A stretch of DNA of 64,000 nt from Spartobacteria bacterium UBA5019. Lineage in GTDB: Bacteria; Verrucomicrobiota; Verrucomicrobiia; Chthoniobacterales; Terrimicrobiaceae. Each line of letters begins with the position of its first letter. Position 1 is the first letter of the stretch. The position numbers and the translations under genes were made by a program. Positions 36,683 to 45,248 of the stretch are shown here, piece by piece. The stretch is taken from NCBI GenBank assembly GCA_002396485.1, contig DGXZ01000057.1, positions 8,635 through 72,634 of the forward strand. The letters run 5' to 3'. The notes below the pieces were generated by a model, which saw only the letters and a list, made by a program, of their open reading frames with translations, had not been told where the DNA came from and did not search any database.

Positions 36683-37428
36683 AAAAGCGACTCGTCATCA
36701 AACTCGGCACAGGCGTGCTTTCCTCCCCCGGGGGAAAGTCCCTCGACCAGGTACAATTCACCCGCCTCTCGGCGGAAATCGCGAAACTCCAGAAAGAAGG
36801 CTACGCATGCATCATGGTCAGCAGCGCCGCCATCGCAGCGGGCGTGCGGGTTTTGAAGCTCAAAAAACGCCCCGACGACCTCCCTGGCAAGCAGGCGTGC
36901 GCGGCGGCGGGCCAGCCCGAGCTGATGCGCCTCTACACGACTTCTTTCAAAAAACACGGCCTCAATGTCGCCCAACTCCTGCTCACACATGGCGACATCG
37001 ACAGCCTGATGCACCGCGAGAACGCCCGGAACACCCTCGACCGGCTCATCGAGCACGGAGTCATTCCGATCATCAATGAAAACGACTCCGTCGCCGTCGA
37101 GGAACTACGCTTCGGCGACAACGACCGCCTCTCCTCCGAGGTGGCCACACTCATTCAAGCCGATCGATTGATCATCCTCACCAGCACCGATGGGCTCATG
37201 GACCATGAAGGAGAACGTGTGCCTCGCGTTCGAAGCATCGCCGAAGCATTCCGCTTCGTGCGTCCAGACAAAGGCGAGGAATCCACCGGCGGCATGAAAA
37301 CCAAACTGGAAGCCGTCCGCAAGGCCATCTCGGCCGGTATCACTTGCCATATTATTGACGGCAGGATTCCTGACCGTATGCAAGACGCCCTCGCAGGCGA
37401 GGATGTAGGTACAGCCTTCGGCAAATGA
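36679..37428 (+). CDS. proB: Glutamate 5-kinase, short form without PUA domain
   Basis: First step of proline synthesis: ATP-dependent phosphorylation of glutamate. The 249-residue amino-acid-kinase domain shows KKRLVIKLGTGVLSSPGG, CIMVSSAAIAAGVRVLKL, IPIINENDSVAVEELRFGDN and the STGGMKTKLEAVRKAISAG motif. The common C-terminal PUA domain (about 100 residues) is absent, as in several short bacterial forms. Its start overlaps the holB stop and its stop overlaps the start of the ABC-2 permease gene, both by ATGA. proA is not in the window. Confidence 0.94.
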   Translation: MKKRLVIKLGTGVLSSPGGKSLDQVQFTRLSAEIAKLQKEGYACIMVSSAAIAAGVRVLKLKKRPDDLPGKQACAAAGQPELMRLYTTSFKKHGLNVAQLLLTHGDIDSLMHRENARNTLDRLIEHGVIPIINENDSVAVEELRFGDNDRLSSEVATLIQADRLIILTSTDGLMDHEGERVPRVRSIAEAFRFVRPDKGEESTGGMKTKLEAVRKAISAGITCHIIDGRIPDRMQDALAGEDVGTAFGK

Positions 37429-38291
37429 AAAGCGCAGGCGCCACTCTTGCGATTGCCCGCAATACCTTCACGGAGCTTGTAAGGCAGAAGGTTTTCTTTT
37501 TTCTCCTGATTTTTGCACTTCTCATCATTGGGAACTCCGCCTTCATGGCAAAATTCTCGTTTCAAGAGCAGTTCCAGATGCTGAAGGACATTTCGCTCGG
37601 CGCGATGTCGGTCTTCACCTCCCTCATAGCCATACTCGCGACTGCGAATTTCCTGCCCAAGGACATGGAGGACCGCACGATCTACACGCTCCTCGCAAAG
37701 CCAGTGCCGCGTTACCGTTACTTACTGGGAAAACTTCTCGGCATCATCACCCTGCTGGCCTGTGCCACTCTGCTCATGTCGGCACTTTTCCTGGCCACCC
37801 TCTGGCTGAGGGAGAGCACCGTTCTTGCAGAAACACGGGCCCAGATGGCGGGCGGATCGACCGAGGAACTCGCAATGGCTGTCAAAGAGGTCACCGATGC
37901 CACTTTCAACATCAACCTCCTGCCGGGCATCGCCATTATTTTTATAAAATCCGCACTCCTTGCCTCATTGACCCTTTTCATATCGAGCTTCGCGACCTCC
38001 TCGATTTTCACAATCCTTATGGCGGCCGCCCTGTATTTCATTGGCCACCTGCAATCCACTGCGAGGGAATACTGGCTCTCGGGTGTGGATGTCGAATGGT
38101 GGTCCCGCCTTCTCGCAGCCTCCGTGGCGATCCTCTTTCCCGATTTGCAGGCCTTCAACCTTACGGATGACATCATTGCCGGAACTGCCGTGCCGCTCGC
38201 CCTTTTTCTCAATACGGCAGGCCTCGGCGTACTGTATGTCGCTGTCTACTTCGCATTGGCAGCACTTGTTTTCTCAGGTCGAGAATTATGA
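37425..38291 (+). CDS. ABC-2-type membrane permease (NosY-like)
   Basis: A 288-residue polytopic protein with about six membrane helices (20-40, 58-80, 103-128, 165-190, 195-215, 255-285). The N-terminal pattern IARNTFTELVRQKVFFFLLI followed by MEDRTIYTLLAKPVPRYRYL is typical of ABC-2 permeases of the NosY/GldF kind. No ATPase gene is adjacent, so the partner must be elsewhere. It is translationally coupled to proB upstream and to the next gene by ATGA overlaps; the next gene may encode a periplasmic partner. Substrate unknown. Confidence 0.83.
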   Translation: MKSAGATLAIARNTFTELVRQKVFFFLLIFALLIIGNSAFMAKFSFQEQFQMLKDISLGAMSVFTSLIAILATANFLPKDMEDRTIYTLLAKPVPRYRYLLGKLLGIITLLACATLLMSALFLATLWLRESTVLAETRAQMAGGSTEELAMAVKEVTDATFNINLLPGIAIIFIKSALLASLTLFISSFATSSIFTILMAAALYFIGHLQSTAREYWLSGVDVEWWSRLLAASVAILFPDLQAFNLTDDIIAGTAVPLALFLNTAGLGVLYVAVYFALAALVFSGREL

Positions 38292-39061
38292 AGCACCGGA
38301 AAATCGTGGCCCTTGGTTTGCTGTGCCTCTTTGGATCCGCCGTTCTGCCGCTCCAATCGATGCTTCAGCGCGAAGCCCAAGCCGCACATTTTCAAAAGAC
38401 GGCGCTGAGCATCAATCTCCGCGAACGCATCGGCCAGGCAGGCTTCCTCGCAGCGCTCAGCGGGTTCCGCTCTCCACTGGCCGCACTGCTGTGGATTCAA
38501 GCCCACACGGCATGGGAGAACACCGAGTGGGGAAGAATGGCCGGGCTTTTTGAAACCGTCACCACGCTCCAACCACGATCCCTACCCTACTGGGACATGG
38601 CCGCATGGCACATGGCGTGGAATGCCAGCATCGCCGCCCTCCAAAATGAGAAACAACCCAGCGAGGCCATCCGCATCCGCGCCCAACGCGCCTACATCCA
38701 GCTCGGCAGGGATTTTCTAGAGCGCGGCATTCTGAACAACCCCGACCGCCCCCAGTTGCATCTTCAACTCGGAGTTCTTCTGCGGGACAAAGTCGAAGAC
38801 CACTGCGCCGCTGCTGAGGAATTTTTGAAGGCTTCGAAGTATCCCGACGCCCCGGCCTATGCGGCCCGCTTCGCCGGATACGAAATGGCAAAATGCCCCG
38901 GACGCGAGCGCGAGGCCTACGATTACCTTCGGAAACTCTACGAGGAGGGTGAAAAACAGCGCCTCCCCTCGCTCATAAACCTTCTGCGGCAAATGGAAAA
39001 CAAACTGGATATTCCCCCAAGCAACCGCATATTATCGGACGTTCCGAATTCAGAGAACTGA
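38288..39061 (+). CDS. Membrane-anchored TPR-like protein, unknown function
   Basis: A 257-residue protein with an N-terminal hydrophobic segment (residues 7-24, VALGLLCLFGSAVLPLQS) and helical repeats. Conserved-looking blocks include SGFRSPLAALLWIQAHTAWE, LQPRSLPYWDMAAWHMAWNA and RPQLHLQLGVLLRDKVEDHC. The start overlaps the ABC-2 permease stop (ATGA), suggesting a shared function. I do not recognise a named family; the helices of about 34 residues suggest TPR. Probably periplasmic. Confidence 0.75.
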   Translation: MKHRKIVALGLLCLFGSAVLPLQSMLQREAQAAHFQKTALSINLRERIGQAGFLAALSGFRSPLAALLWIQAHTAWENTEWGRMAGLFETVTTLQPRSLPYWDMAAWHMAWNASIAALQNEKQPSEAIRIRAQRAYIQLGRDFLERGILNNPDRPQLHLQLGVLLRDKVEDHCAAAEEFLKASKYPDAPAYAARFAGYEMAKCPGREREAYDYLRKLYEEGEKQRLPSLINLLRQMENKLDIPPSNRILSDVPNSEN

Positions 39062-39067
39062 CGACCC

Positions 39068-39790
39068 ATGAGATTTGCCATCCTCGGAGATATCCACGCC
39101 AACCTGCATGCTTTGCACGCGGTATTGGCCGATGCCACCGAGCAGGAGGTTACACAGCACATCTGCATGGGAGACATCGTGGGCTACTGCGCCTATCCCA
39201 AGGAGTGCGTGAACATCATCCGAGAACTCGATTGCCCCGCAGTGAGAGGAAATCATGATGAGCAAGTTTCAAAGGAAATCACTCAAGCGGGATTAAACCC
39301 CCTGGCAGAAAAGGCCCTCAACTGGACACGAGACCAACTTAACCCCGATGAAATGCAATGGCTGCGCGAACTCCGCATGCAACGTCTGGTGCGGGATTTT
39401 ACGATTGTCCATGCCACACTCGATACCCCTCACAAGTGGGGCTACGTGAACACCGAACTCGATGCAGCGGCGAATTTCAGCTATCAGCGCACCGGCATTT
39501 GCTTCATCGGGCACACGCATGTTCCAGTCGCCTACATGAAGGAAGGCGATTTCCGCACCATTCCGCTGGATATCCTCCCAATCGATCCCAATCAAAAATA
39601 TCTGATCAATGTCGGCAGCGTTGGCCAACCCCGCGACCTCGACTGGCGTGCAGCCTATTGCATCTACGATACCGAGCGCCATGAAGTCGAGTTGCGGCGA
39701 GTGGAATACGACCTCCGCAGCGCCCAGGCAGCCATCCTTGCTGCCGGACTGCCCGAGAAACTTGCTACCCGCCTTGAGAAAGGCCGCTGA
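39068..39790 (+). CDS. Metallophosphoesterase (YfcE-like phosphodiesterase)
   Basis: A 240-residue calcineurin-like phosphoesterase. Metal-binding motifs in order: GDIHANLHAL, GDIVGYCAYP, RGNHDEQ, a histidine in IVHATLDTP and GHTHVP near residue 150; the YfcE-type INVGSVGQPRD follows. It would hydrolyse a phosphodiester or phosphomonoester with two metal ions; the substrate cannot be read from sequence. It starts 6 bases after the TPR gene and is followed 20 bases later by the GT9 gene. Confidence 0.92.
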   Translation: MRFAILGDIHANLHALHAVLADATEQEVTQHICMGDIVGYCAYPKECVNIIRELDCPAVRGNHDEQVSKEITQAGLNPLAEKALNWTRDQLNPDEMQWLRELRMQRLVRDFTIVHATLDTPHKWGYVNTELDAAANFSYQRTGICFIGHTHVPVAYMKEGDFRTIPLDILPIDPNQKYLINVGSVGQPRDLDWRAAYCIYDTERHEVELRRVEYDLRSAQAAILAAGLPEKLATRLEKGR

Positions 39791-39810
39791 TTTTTCCCTC
39801 CGGCCATCCC

Positions 39811-40815
39811 GTGAGCAAAATTTCCCATCAGAGGCCGGAGAATCTTCTCTTCATCAAACCCGGCTCAATGGGCGATGTCATCCACGCCCTCCCCGTAGCC
39901 ACGGCCATTCACCGCGCCTGGCCGGAAACGCGCATCACATGGATCATCGACCCGCGCTGGGAACCCCTCCTCAAAAAAAATCACGCCCTCGCCGCAACAC
40001 ATCCCTTTCCAAGGTCTCAATTTCGCGGTCCTCTGGGCATCATCCGCTTCCTCGCATGGTGCCGCCGCCTCCACGAACTGAGAGCTGATGCCGCGCTCGA
40101 CCTGCAATGCCTCCTGCGAAGCGGCCTCATGAGCTCCTTCAGCCGAGCGCAACGCGTCTGGGGACTCTCGGACGCCCGCGAAGGGGCAGGAATTTTCTAC
40201 ACAGAACGGGTTCCGGTTTTAAAAGACGAGCACTCAGTGCAACGCTACCTGCGCGCCCTCCCGGCGATGGGCATTCAGACACCGGAAAAGCCCGAGTGGA
40301 TTCTTCCAGACGACAGAACCTGCCCTGCCATCCCTGAAAAAAAACCATTTGTTGTCATCCACCCCTTCTCGCGTGGAGCCGGAAAGTCCTTCGACAACGA
40401 GTGCCTCGATGCCTTTCTCAAAACCTTCCGCAGACACTCAGATGCTCTCTGTGTGCTGGTCGGCGCGGGCGACTACTCCCGCGAAAACAATGCCGGTTTT
40501 CTGAATCTCCTCAACCGCACGACACTCGCGGAACTCACCGACATCCTCCGTAGGGCAAGCTTCGTTGTGAGTGTGGATAGCGGCCCCATGCACCTTGCGG
40601 CTGCGCTGGGAACTCCCCTCCTCTCGATCCACACTTGGAGCGATCCTCGCCGCGTCGGGCCGTTTTCCGAAAAAGCCTGGATCTGGCAGGGCGGCGAAAT
40701 TCGACAGCAAAACCTCTCTGCAGCCCCCCTGCCGGAGAAACCGTTCACTCCAAACGATGCGAGCGAAGCAGCCAAGCTTGCCGCCTCAGCCGTCTCGAGC
40801 GCTCCTCAAACGTAG
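39811..40815 (+). CDS. Glycosyltransferase family 9 (heptosyltransferase-like)
   Basis: The 334-residue GT-B enzyme has LFIKPGSMGDVIHALPVATA at the N terminus, a middle donor-domain stretch FVVIHPFSRGAGKSFDN, and the family motif VSVDSGPMHLAAALGTP. Family members transfer heptose from ADP-heptose to lipid A-core, so a role in lipopolysaccharide core synthesis is likely. The start codon is GTG at 39811. The 3' end overlaps by 10 bases the convergent gene ending at 40806. Confidence 0.9.
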   Translation: MSKISHQRPENLLFIKPGSMGDVIHALPVATAIHRAWPETRITWIIDPRWEPLLKKNHALAATHPFPRSQFRGPLGIIRFLAWCRRLHELRADAALDLQCLLRSGLMSSFSRAQRVWGLSDAREGAGIFYTERVPVLKDEHSVQRYLRALPAMGIQTPEKPEWILPDDRTCPAIPEKKPFVVIHPFSRGAGKSFDNECLDAFLKTFRRHSDALCVLVGAGDYSRENNAGFLNLLNRTTLAELTDILRRASFVVSVDSGPMHLAAALGTPLLSIHTWSDPRRVGPFSEKAWIWQGGEIRQQNLSAAPLPEKPFTPNDASEAAKLAASAVSSAPQT

Positions 40816-41336
40816 TCTGAAAACTCGTAGAGCGCGGGATCACGCTCCGCCGGGCGGATGCGTGATTTCACCCCACCTCCCGATGCCTCTTCGCCCTCGC
40901 CACCTTCCATCCCGGGAAAATCCATTCCCTCAAAAGCATCACCAAATTCCTCCTCCAACTTCTCAGGATCCTCACCAGACTCAAGACGGCGGATCATTTG
41001 TTCCATCTCGCCAGGCATTTTTTGTCCAGTTGCCTCGGTCATCTTGCGCATCATTCGACCAAGCGCGCGGGGGTCGGGATTGCTCTCATCCATGCCCGCC
41101 ATATCGCGTTCCATCTCAGCCATCACACGCTCCATGCGCGGATCCATGTCATCACCCGCAGGCGTTTCCGATTTCTCCTTTGCGCGGCCTGTGAAGGCAA
41201 ACTTCGAAACCAGGCGCTCCATCCGCGCACTTGGGTCATCCGGGCATTTGGGAACCTTGCTCGCATAGGAAAGACTGCGGGCGAAAAACGAATAAATCTT
41301 GTTCGTGTCGGGTGAGTGGAATTCGTAGATCGGCAT
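40806..41336 (-). CDS. FmdB-like protein with degenerate zinc ribbon
   Basis: A 176-residue protein that begins MPIYEFHSPDTNKIYSF, the position and shape of the FmdB/zinc-ribbon N terminus (usual MPIYEYxCxxC). The first CxxC has become S-P-D-T and only one cysteine (KCPDDPS) remains of the second pair, so metal binding is probably lost. The rest is acidic and methionine-rich (MERVMAEMERDMAGMDESNP, EGMDFPGMEGGEGEEASGGG) with likely helices. Start chosen at ATG 41336. It is convergent with the GT9 gene. Function unknown. Confidence 0.78.
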   Translation of the reverse strand: MPIYEFHSPDTNKIYSFFARSLSYASKVPKCPDDPSARMERLVSKFAFTGRAKEKSETPAGDDMDPRMERVMAEMERDMAGMDESNPDPRALGRMMRKMTEATGQKMPGEMEQMIRRLESGEDPEKLEEEFGDAFEGMDFPGMEGGEGEEASGGGVKSRIRPAERDPALYEFSDYV

Positions 41337-41443
41337 GGATTGAATTTGTGATGCTGGCCTCAAATTTAGCCCGTTTGGGGGAAATCGTCTACACCCTGAT
41401 GAAGCTTGGCTAAACGCAAGAAGCAGGCATATTTTTGCAACTT

Positions 41444-43060
41444 ATGGACCGAGACTTTGATACGCAGAATCAATACGATGTGCTCGTCATAGGAGGCGCC
41501 TTGTCAGGAGCATCGACCGCGTTCCTTTTGAAAAGACGGAATCCGGACCTGCGCATTCTCGTGGTGGAAAAAAACACCGCCTTCAAGCGCCGTGTGGGCG
41601 AGGCCACGACCGAGGTCAGCGGATTTTTTCTCACCCGCATGCTCGGCCTCACGAACTATCTCGTCCGAACTCAGATTCCCAAAAACGGTCTCAGGTTCTG
41701 GTTTTCGAAGGATTCGGATGGCGATGCCGCAGACTGTTCAGAGCTTGGCGGACGCTATCTCTCGACGGTCCCGGCATTCCTGCTCGACCGTTCTGAACTC
41801 GATGAGGAAGTCCTGCGCCGGGCAGTTGCCGCTGGCATTGAATTGCTCCGACCGGCACAGGTGCTGGATGTTCGACTCGAGGGAGGTGGAATGCAGGAAG
41901 TGAGTGTTCAATCCGGCGGCGAGACGAGAATTCTCAAGTCCCGCTGGGTGGTTGATGCCTCGGGTGTGAAGGCCCAACTGGCGCGTGCCAACGGGTGGAT
42001 GCACACCAACGAGGCCCACCCCACACTCGCCGCCTGGAGCCGCTGGCGAAACACGGGCGACTGGGATGGGCTCGACTCGGAAATGTGCAATGACTCGAGC
42101 AAAAAGGGATTTTTCGGCATTCGAGGCACGGCCACCAACCACTTCGCGGGCGATGGATGGTGGGCTTGGTGGATTCAATTGAAAAACGGTGATGTGAGCA
42201 TCGGCCTCGTGGTGGACCAACGCCTGGTGGACTGGAGCAAACAGGAAGGCACGGTCGGCGAAAAACTGCGAGGATTCCTCTCAAGACATCCAGCGGCTCG
42301 CGTCATGATGCGCGATGCGGAATTCGTCGAGGGCGATGTGCACTTCCGCAGAAACCTGCCGTATTGGTCCGAGCGCCACGCAGGCGATGGATTCGTCCTC
42401 GTTGGTGATGCCTCGGCCTTCATCGATCCACTCTACAGCCCCAGCATGGACTGGATCGCATTCACGGCATCCGCCGCAGTCGAACTCATCGCAAAATGCC
42501 AAGACGGCGAAAACCCAAGTCCACTTGTGGAAAAGCACAATCGCGATTTTGGCATCAGCTACCAGCGGATGTTCGGCGCTCTCTACCAGGACAAATACGA
42601 CTACCTCGGCGACTTGGACCTCATGCGCGTCGCCTTCCGCCTCGATATCGTGACCTATTATCTCTACATCGTCCGGTTTCTTTACAAGGACGGACCGCAG
42701 GCGATCCTGAAGCCCCCGTTTTCACCAAAAGAAGCTGGGCCATTTTTTCGATTCATGCGTTTCTACAATCGGCGACTTGCCGCCATGGGGAGGAACCGTC
42801 GCGAGCGCGGAGTTTTCGGCCAGCATAACGAGGGCCAACGTGATCTCGTTGGAGGGTTCAACTTCCGTCTCGGTCAGCTCTTCCGGACTGCGTTCGACGG
42901 ACTCTGGATTTGGCTGAAACTCGAATGCCAAGAAGGCTGGCGCAACAGACGATCTTCGCAGAGCCAACCCGAGACGGGACGATTTTTCTCCGCAAAGGCG
43001 GGGGATTTTGATAGAGCTTCGGGCTTGCCTGTAAATGGAAACGCTCGAGCCACCAGATGA
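41444..43060 (+). CDS. FAD-dependent oxidoreductase, flavin-dependent halogenase-like
   Basis: The 538-residue flavoprotein has an N-terminal FAD-binding motif DVLVIGGALSGASTAFLL, a VVEKNTAFKRRVGEATTEV loop like the VGExT segment of tryptophan-halogenase-type enzymes, a DGWWAWWIQL block comparable to their WxWxIP motif (proline replaced by Q), and GFVLVGDASAFIDPLYSPSM for the second FAD contact. Halogenase activity is uncertain because of the altered motif; a hydroxylase or reductase of a lipid or aromatic substrate is as likely. ATG 41444 is preferred over TTG 41435. Its 3' end overlaps the sigma-factor gene by 26 bases, so both are probably in one operon. Confidence 0.85.
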   Translation: MDRDFDTQNQYDVLVIGGALSGASTAFLLKRRNPDLRILVVEKNTAFKRRVGEATTEVSGFFLTRMLGLTNYLVRTQIPKNGLRFWFSKDSDGDAADCSELGGRYLSTVPAFLLDRSELDEEVLRRAVAAGIELLRPAQVLDVRLEGGGMQEVSVQSGGETRILKSRWVVDASGVKAQLARANGWMHTNEAHPTLAAWSRWRNTGDWDGLDSEMCNDSSKKGFFGIRGTATNHFAGDGWWAWWIQLKNGDVSIGLVVDQRLVDWSKQEGTVGEKLRGFLSRHPAARVMMRDAEFVEGDVHFRRNLPYWSERHAGDGFVLVGDASAFIDPLYSPSMDWIAFTASAAVELIAKCQDGENPSPLVEKHNRDFGISYQRMFGALYQDKYDYLGDLDLMRVAFRLDIVTYYLYIVRFLYKDGPQAILKPPFSPKEAGPFFRFMRFYNRRLAAMGRNRRERGVFGQHNEGQRDLVGGFNFRLGQLFRTAFDGLWIWLKLECQEGWRNRRSSQSQPETGRFFSAKAGDFDRASGLPVNGNARATR

Positions 43061-43619
43061 CGAACTCGTCCGCCGCACCCAAGCGGGGGATGCCCGTGCG
43101 TTTGACGAGCTGGTTCTGAGATTCAGCCCCCGGCTCTACGGACTGGTCTACCACATGACCTCGAGTCATGAGGACACGAACGATCTGCTTCAGGATATTT
43201 TCTCAAAAGCCTACCGCTCGATCAAAGGCTTCCAGGGCAAATCCTCTTTCTACACGTGGATGCATACCATCGCTGTGAACATGGCGATCAACTTCCTCAA
43301 GAAACGGAACCGCAGGAAAACCACGAGCCTTGATGATGTGGATAACGGCATCCTCAATGACCCCGATTTTATCGAAGCCACGAGCCATGGCGACCCCAGC
43401 CGCGAGGCAAATCTCAGCGAGCTTCAAAAAAAACTGAACGAATCCATGCTCAAGCTGTCACATGACCATAGAGCGGTCGTCACTATGTTCGATATTCAAG
43501 GCATGCCTCACGCTGAGATTTCCAAAGTTCTCAAGATTTCGGAGGGGACGGTGCGCTCGCGCCTCTTTTATGCCCACCGACAGTTGCAAAATTACCTTCA
43601 GGAGTTTATTAACAAATAA
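43035..43619 (+). CDS. ECF-family RNA polymerase sigma factor (RpoE-like)
   Basis: A 194-residue sigma-70 factor with region 2 (ELVRRTQAGDARAFDELVLR, DTNDLLQDIFSKAYRSIKGF, YTWMHTIAVNMAINFLKKRN) and region 4 (LSHDHRAVVTMFDIQGMPHA, EISKVLKISEGTVRSRLFYA). It directs transcription of a stress or surface regulon. Its start lies inside the end of the flavoprotein gene and a membrane protein gene begins 8 bases after its stop, followed by an HtrA-like gene: the layout of an RpoE-type envelope stress locus. Autoregulation is likely, but no promoter motif was identified. Confidence 0.94.
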   Translation: METLEPPDDELVRRTQAGDARAFDELVLRFSPRLYGLVYHMTSSHEDTNDLLQDIFSKAYRSIKGFQGKSSFYTWMHTIAVNMAINFLKKRNRRKTTSLDDVDNGILNDPDFIEATSHGDPSREANLSELQKKLNESMLKLSHDHRAVVTMFDIQGMPHAEISKVLKISEGTVRSRLFYAHRQLQNYLQEFINK

Positions 43620-43627
43620 CAAGCCGT

Positions 43628-44032
43628 ATGGATAACGAAGACAGTATTACGAAACTTCTCCGACTAAAACGCTACGAACAACCCTCGGAGGAATACTTCC
43701 AAAACTTCCTGGCCGAGTTCCAAACACGTCAGAGGTCCGAAGTGATACATCGCCCGCTTCTACAAATCGCTTGGGATCGTTTTTCCTCCATATTTATTTT
43801 ACCATCGGTCCCCAAGCTTGTCATGGCCACTTCTTTTGCCACAGCCGTTTTTGCTGCGGCTTTTATTATGAACTGGGCGGATGACGACACCCCCTCAAAC
43901 CTCACGCTGGCATCATCCGGTGCGGTGCAACTGGATTCGAAAGCGCGCCCCGCGCAGGGTAAAAACGGTTCGGCTGTGCAATATGTCCTACCTGCGAGAC
44001 CGGTCAGCTATGCTTCCGCACGCAGCTTCTAG
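43628..44032 (+). CDS. Single-pass membrane protein, candidate anti-sigma factor
   Basis: A 134-residue protein with a polar N-terminal domain (1-58, including QPSEEYFQNFLAEFQTRQRS), one membrane helix (about 62-82, PKLVMATSFATAVFAAAFIM) and a periplasmic tail of about 50 residues. Size, topology and position directly after an ECF sigma gene fit an anti-sigma factor, although no zinc-binding ZAS motif is present. The 3' end overlaps the start of the HtrA-like gene. The assignment rests on context, not on a recognised domain. Confidence 0.7.
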   Translation: MDNEDSITKLLRLKRYEQPSEEYFQNFLAEFQTRQRSEVIHRPLLQIAWDRFSSIFILPSVPKLVMATSFATAVFAAAFIMNWADDDTPSNLTLASSGAVQLDSKARPAQGKNGSAVQYVLPARPVSYASARSF

Positions 44033-45029
44033 TTTTTCACGGCGCGTGGCCGTTTTGACGGCGGCATTCTTGCTCGCATTGACCCTACCCCGAGCCCGTG
44101 CGGCAGAGGCCGATTTGGCGGAAAGCATCAGCTCCCAGATTCGGAAAGTTTTTAATGAAAACCGGAAGGCCGTTGTACGTGTGCAGGCCAGCGACGCACT
44201 TGGCGTGCGCCTTGGCAGTGGTTTTTTCATCGACCCCACCGGCATGATCTACACGCATGCCGGAGTCGTTTTGAATGCGGAGGATGTAACCGTCTCCTTC
44301 AATGGAAACTCCCTGCCCGCACATGTGGTGACCACCGACGAGCGCAGCGGCATCGCCATACTCAAGACGGATTGCATCAGCTCGTTTATCCGAATCGGAA
44401 ATTCCGAAAATGCAACCATTGCCATGCCGGTGATTGCGATTGGATTCCCCGAGGACCGGGACTCCAGCGCCAGCTTTGGAATGATCGCCGGCCGCGACCG
44501 CCAGCATATGGGACAGTATTTTTCCACAACCCACATCCGCGCCAACATGGCTGTGAGCCGGGGCGAGGGCGGAGCCCCCGTTCTGAATCTGAACGGCGAG
44601 GTCATCGGAATCCTTGTGGCCCGTATCAATGATAGTGGCTCATGTCATATTCTTCCAATCCGTGCTGCCGAAAAAATCCGTCAAGACATGGCCCGCTACG
44701 GTGAACTCCGCCACGGCTGGGTGGGCGTAGAAGTTGAAGACGCCCCGGAGCCCGTCAATGGCTCGACAGCAAAAATCACTGCCCTGAACCCTCTCGCCAA
44801 CGCAGCCGAACAGGGGCTCCAATCAGGCGATATGGTCAACGCCATCGGCGACACGCCGGTGGCAACCAGCGAAGATGTCATAGACGCCTCCTACTTCCTC
44901 ACCGCTGGAGAAGCGGCGGATGTCAAAATAACCCGTGATGGTCAGCAAATGAGCATCAAGGTCACACCCAAGCTCCATCCACTCACCCCAGCCAAACCTC
45001 TCCACGCCGAGGCCCCGCAACAGCCCTGA
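44010..45029 (+). CDS. HtrA/DegP-like PDZ protein with inactive protease domain
   Basis: A 339-residue secreted protein: signal peptide (about 1-31, with VAVLTAAFLLALTL), trypsin-like domain (about 35-220) and one PDZ domain (about 230-325: GWVGVEVEDAP, AAEQGLQSGDMVNAIGDTPV). The fold is clearly HtrA (RLGSGFFIDPTGMIYTHAGV, GEGGAPVLNLNGEVIGI), but the histidine position reads G85 (THAGVV for TNNHVV), the aspartate G114 (RSGIA for RSDIA) and the serine G187 (GEGGAP for GNSGGP). It should bind but not cut peptides. It is the last gene after an ECF sigma factor and a candidate anti-sigma factor, so a sensor or chaperone role in envelope stress is plausible. A start at 43983 is also possible. Confidence 0.9.
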   Translation: MLPHAASSFSRRVAVLTAAFLLALTLPRARAAEADLAESISSQIRKVFNENRKAVVRVQASDALGVRLGSGFFIDPTGMIYTHAGVVLNAEDVTVSFNGNSLPAHVVTTDERSGIAILKTDCISSFIRIGNSENATIAMPVIAIGFPEDRDSSASFGMIAGRDRQHMGQYFSTTHIRANMAVSRGEGGAPVLNLNGEVIGILVARINDSGSCHILPIRAAEKIRQDMARYGELRHGWVGVEVEDAPEPVNGSTAKITALNPLANAAEQGLQSGDMVNAIGDTPVATSEDVIDASYFLTAGEAADVKITRDGQQMSIKVTPKLHPLTPAKPLHAEAPQQP

Positions 45030-45076
45030 CCCCCAAAGTTCAATCTTTTCGCGCAAGCCAACCGCGCTCCGCTTGA

Positions 45077-45110
45077 ACCAAAAATTTGGACGATCGTCCA
45101 AATTTTTGGT
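45077..45110. terminator. 34-base perfect palindrome, probable bidirectional terminator
   Basis: Every one of 34 positions is symmetric about the centre GATC (45092-45095 in GGACGATCGTCC). The GC core is flanked by AAATTTTT/AAAAATTT, so on either strand a hairpin followed by T residues can form. It lies 47 bases after the stop of the HtrA-like gene. A protein-binding site is the alternative. Confidence 0.65.
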
Positions 45111-45189
45111 CGGCCCTTGAGCCAGACAGGATCATGGTCTGACGGGCGAAGGCGTTCTTGAGTGGGGTACACAAGCGATGGGGCAGCTA

Positions 45190-45229
45190 ACAAAAAACGG
45201 GCACCGGCTTTTCAGCACGATGCCCGTTT
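45190..45229 (-). terminator. Rho-independent terminator of RNA-binding protein gene
   Basis: A 9-base perfect stem AAACGGGCA/TGCCCGTTT (45195-45203 with 45221-45229) with a 17-base loop. On the reverse strand it is followed by a T-rich tract. It lies 20 bases past the stop at 45249. Confidence 0.9.
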
Positions 45230-45248
45230 GGAGAGTTAGAGACAGCTA

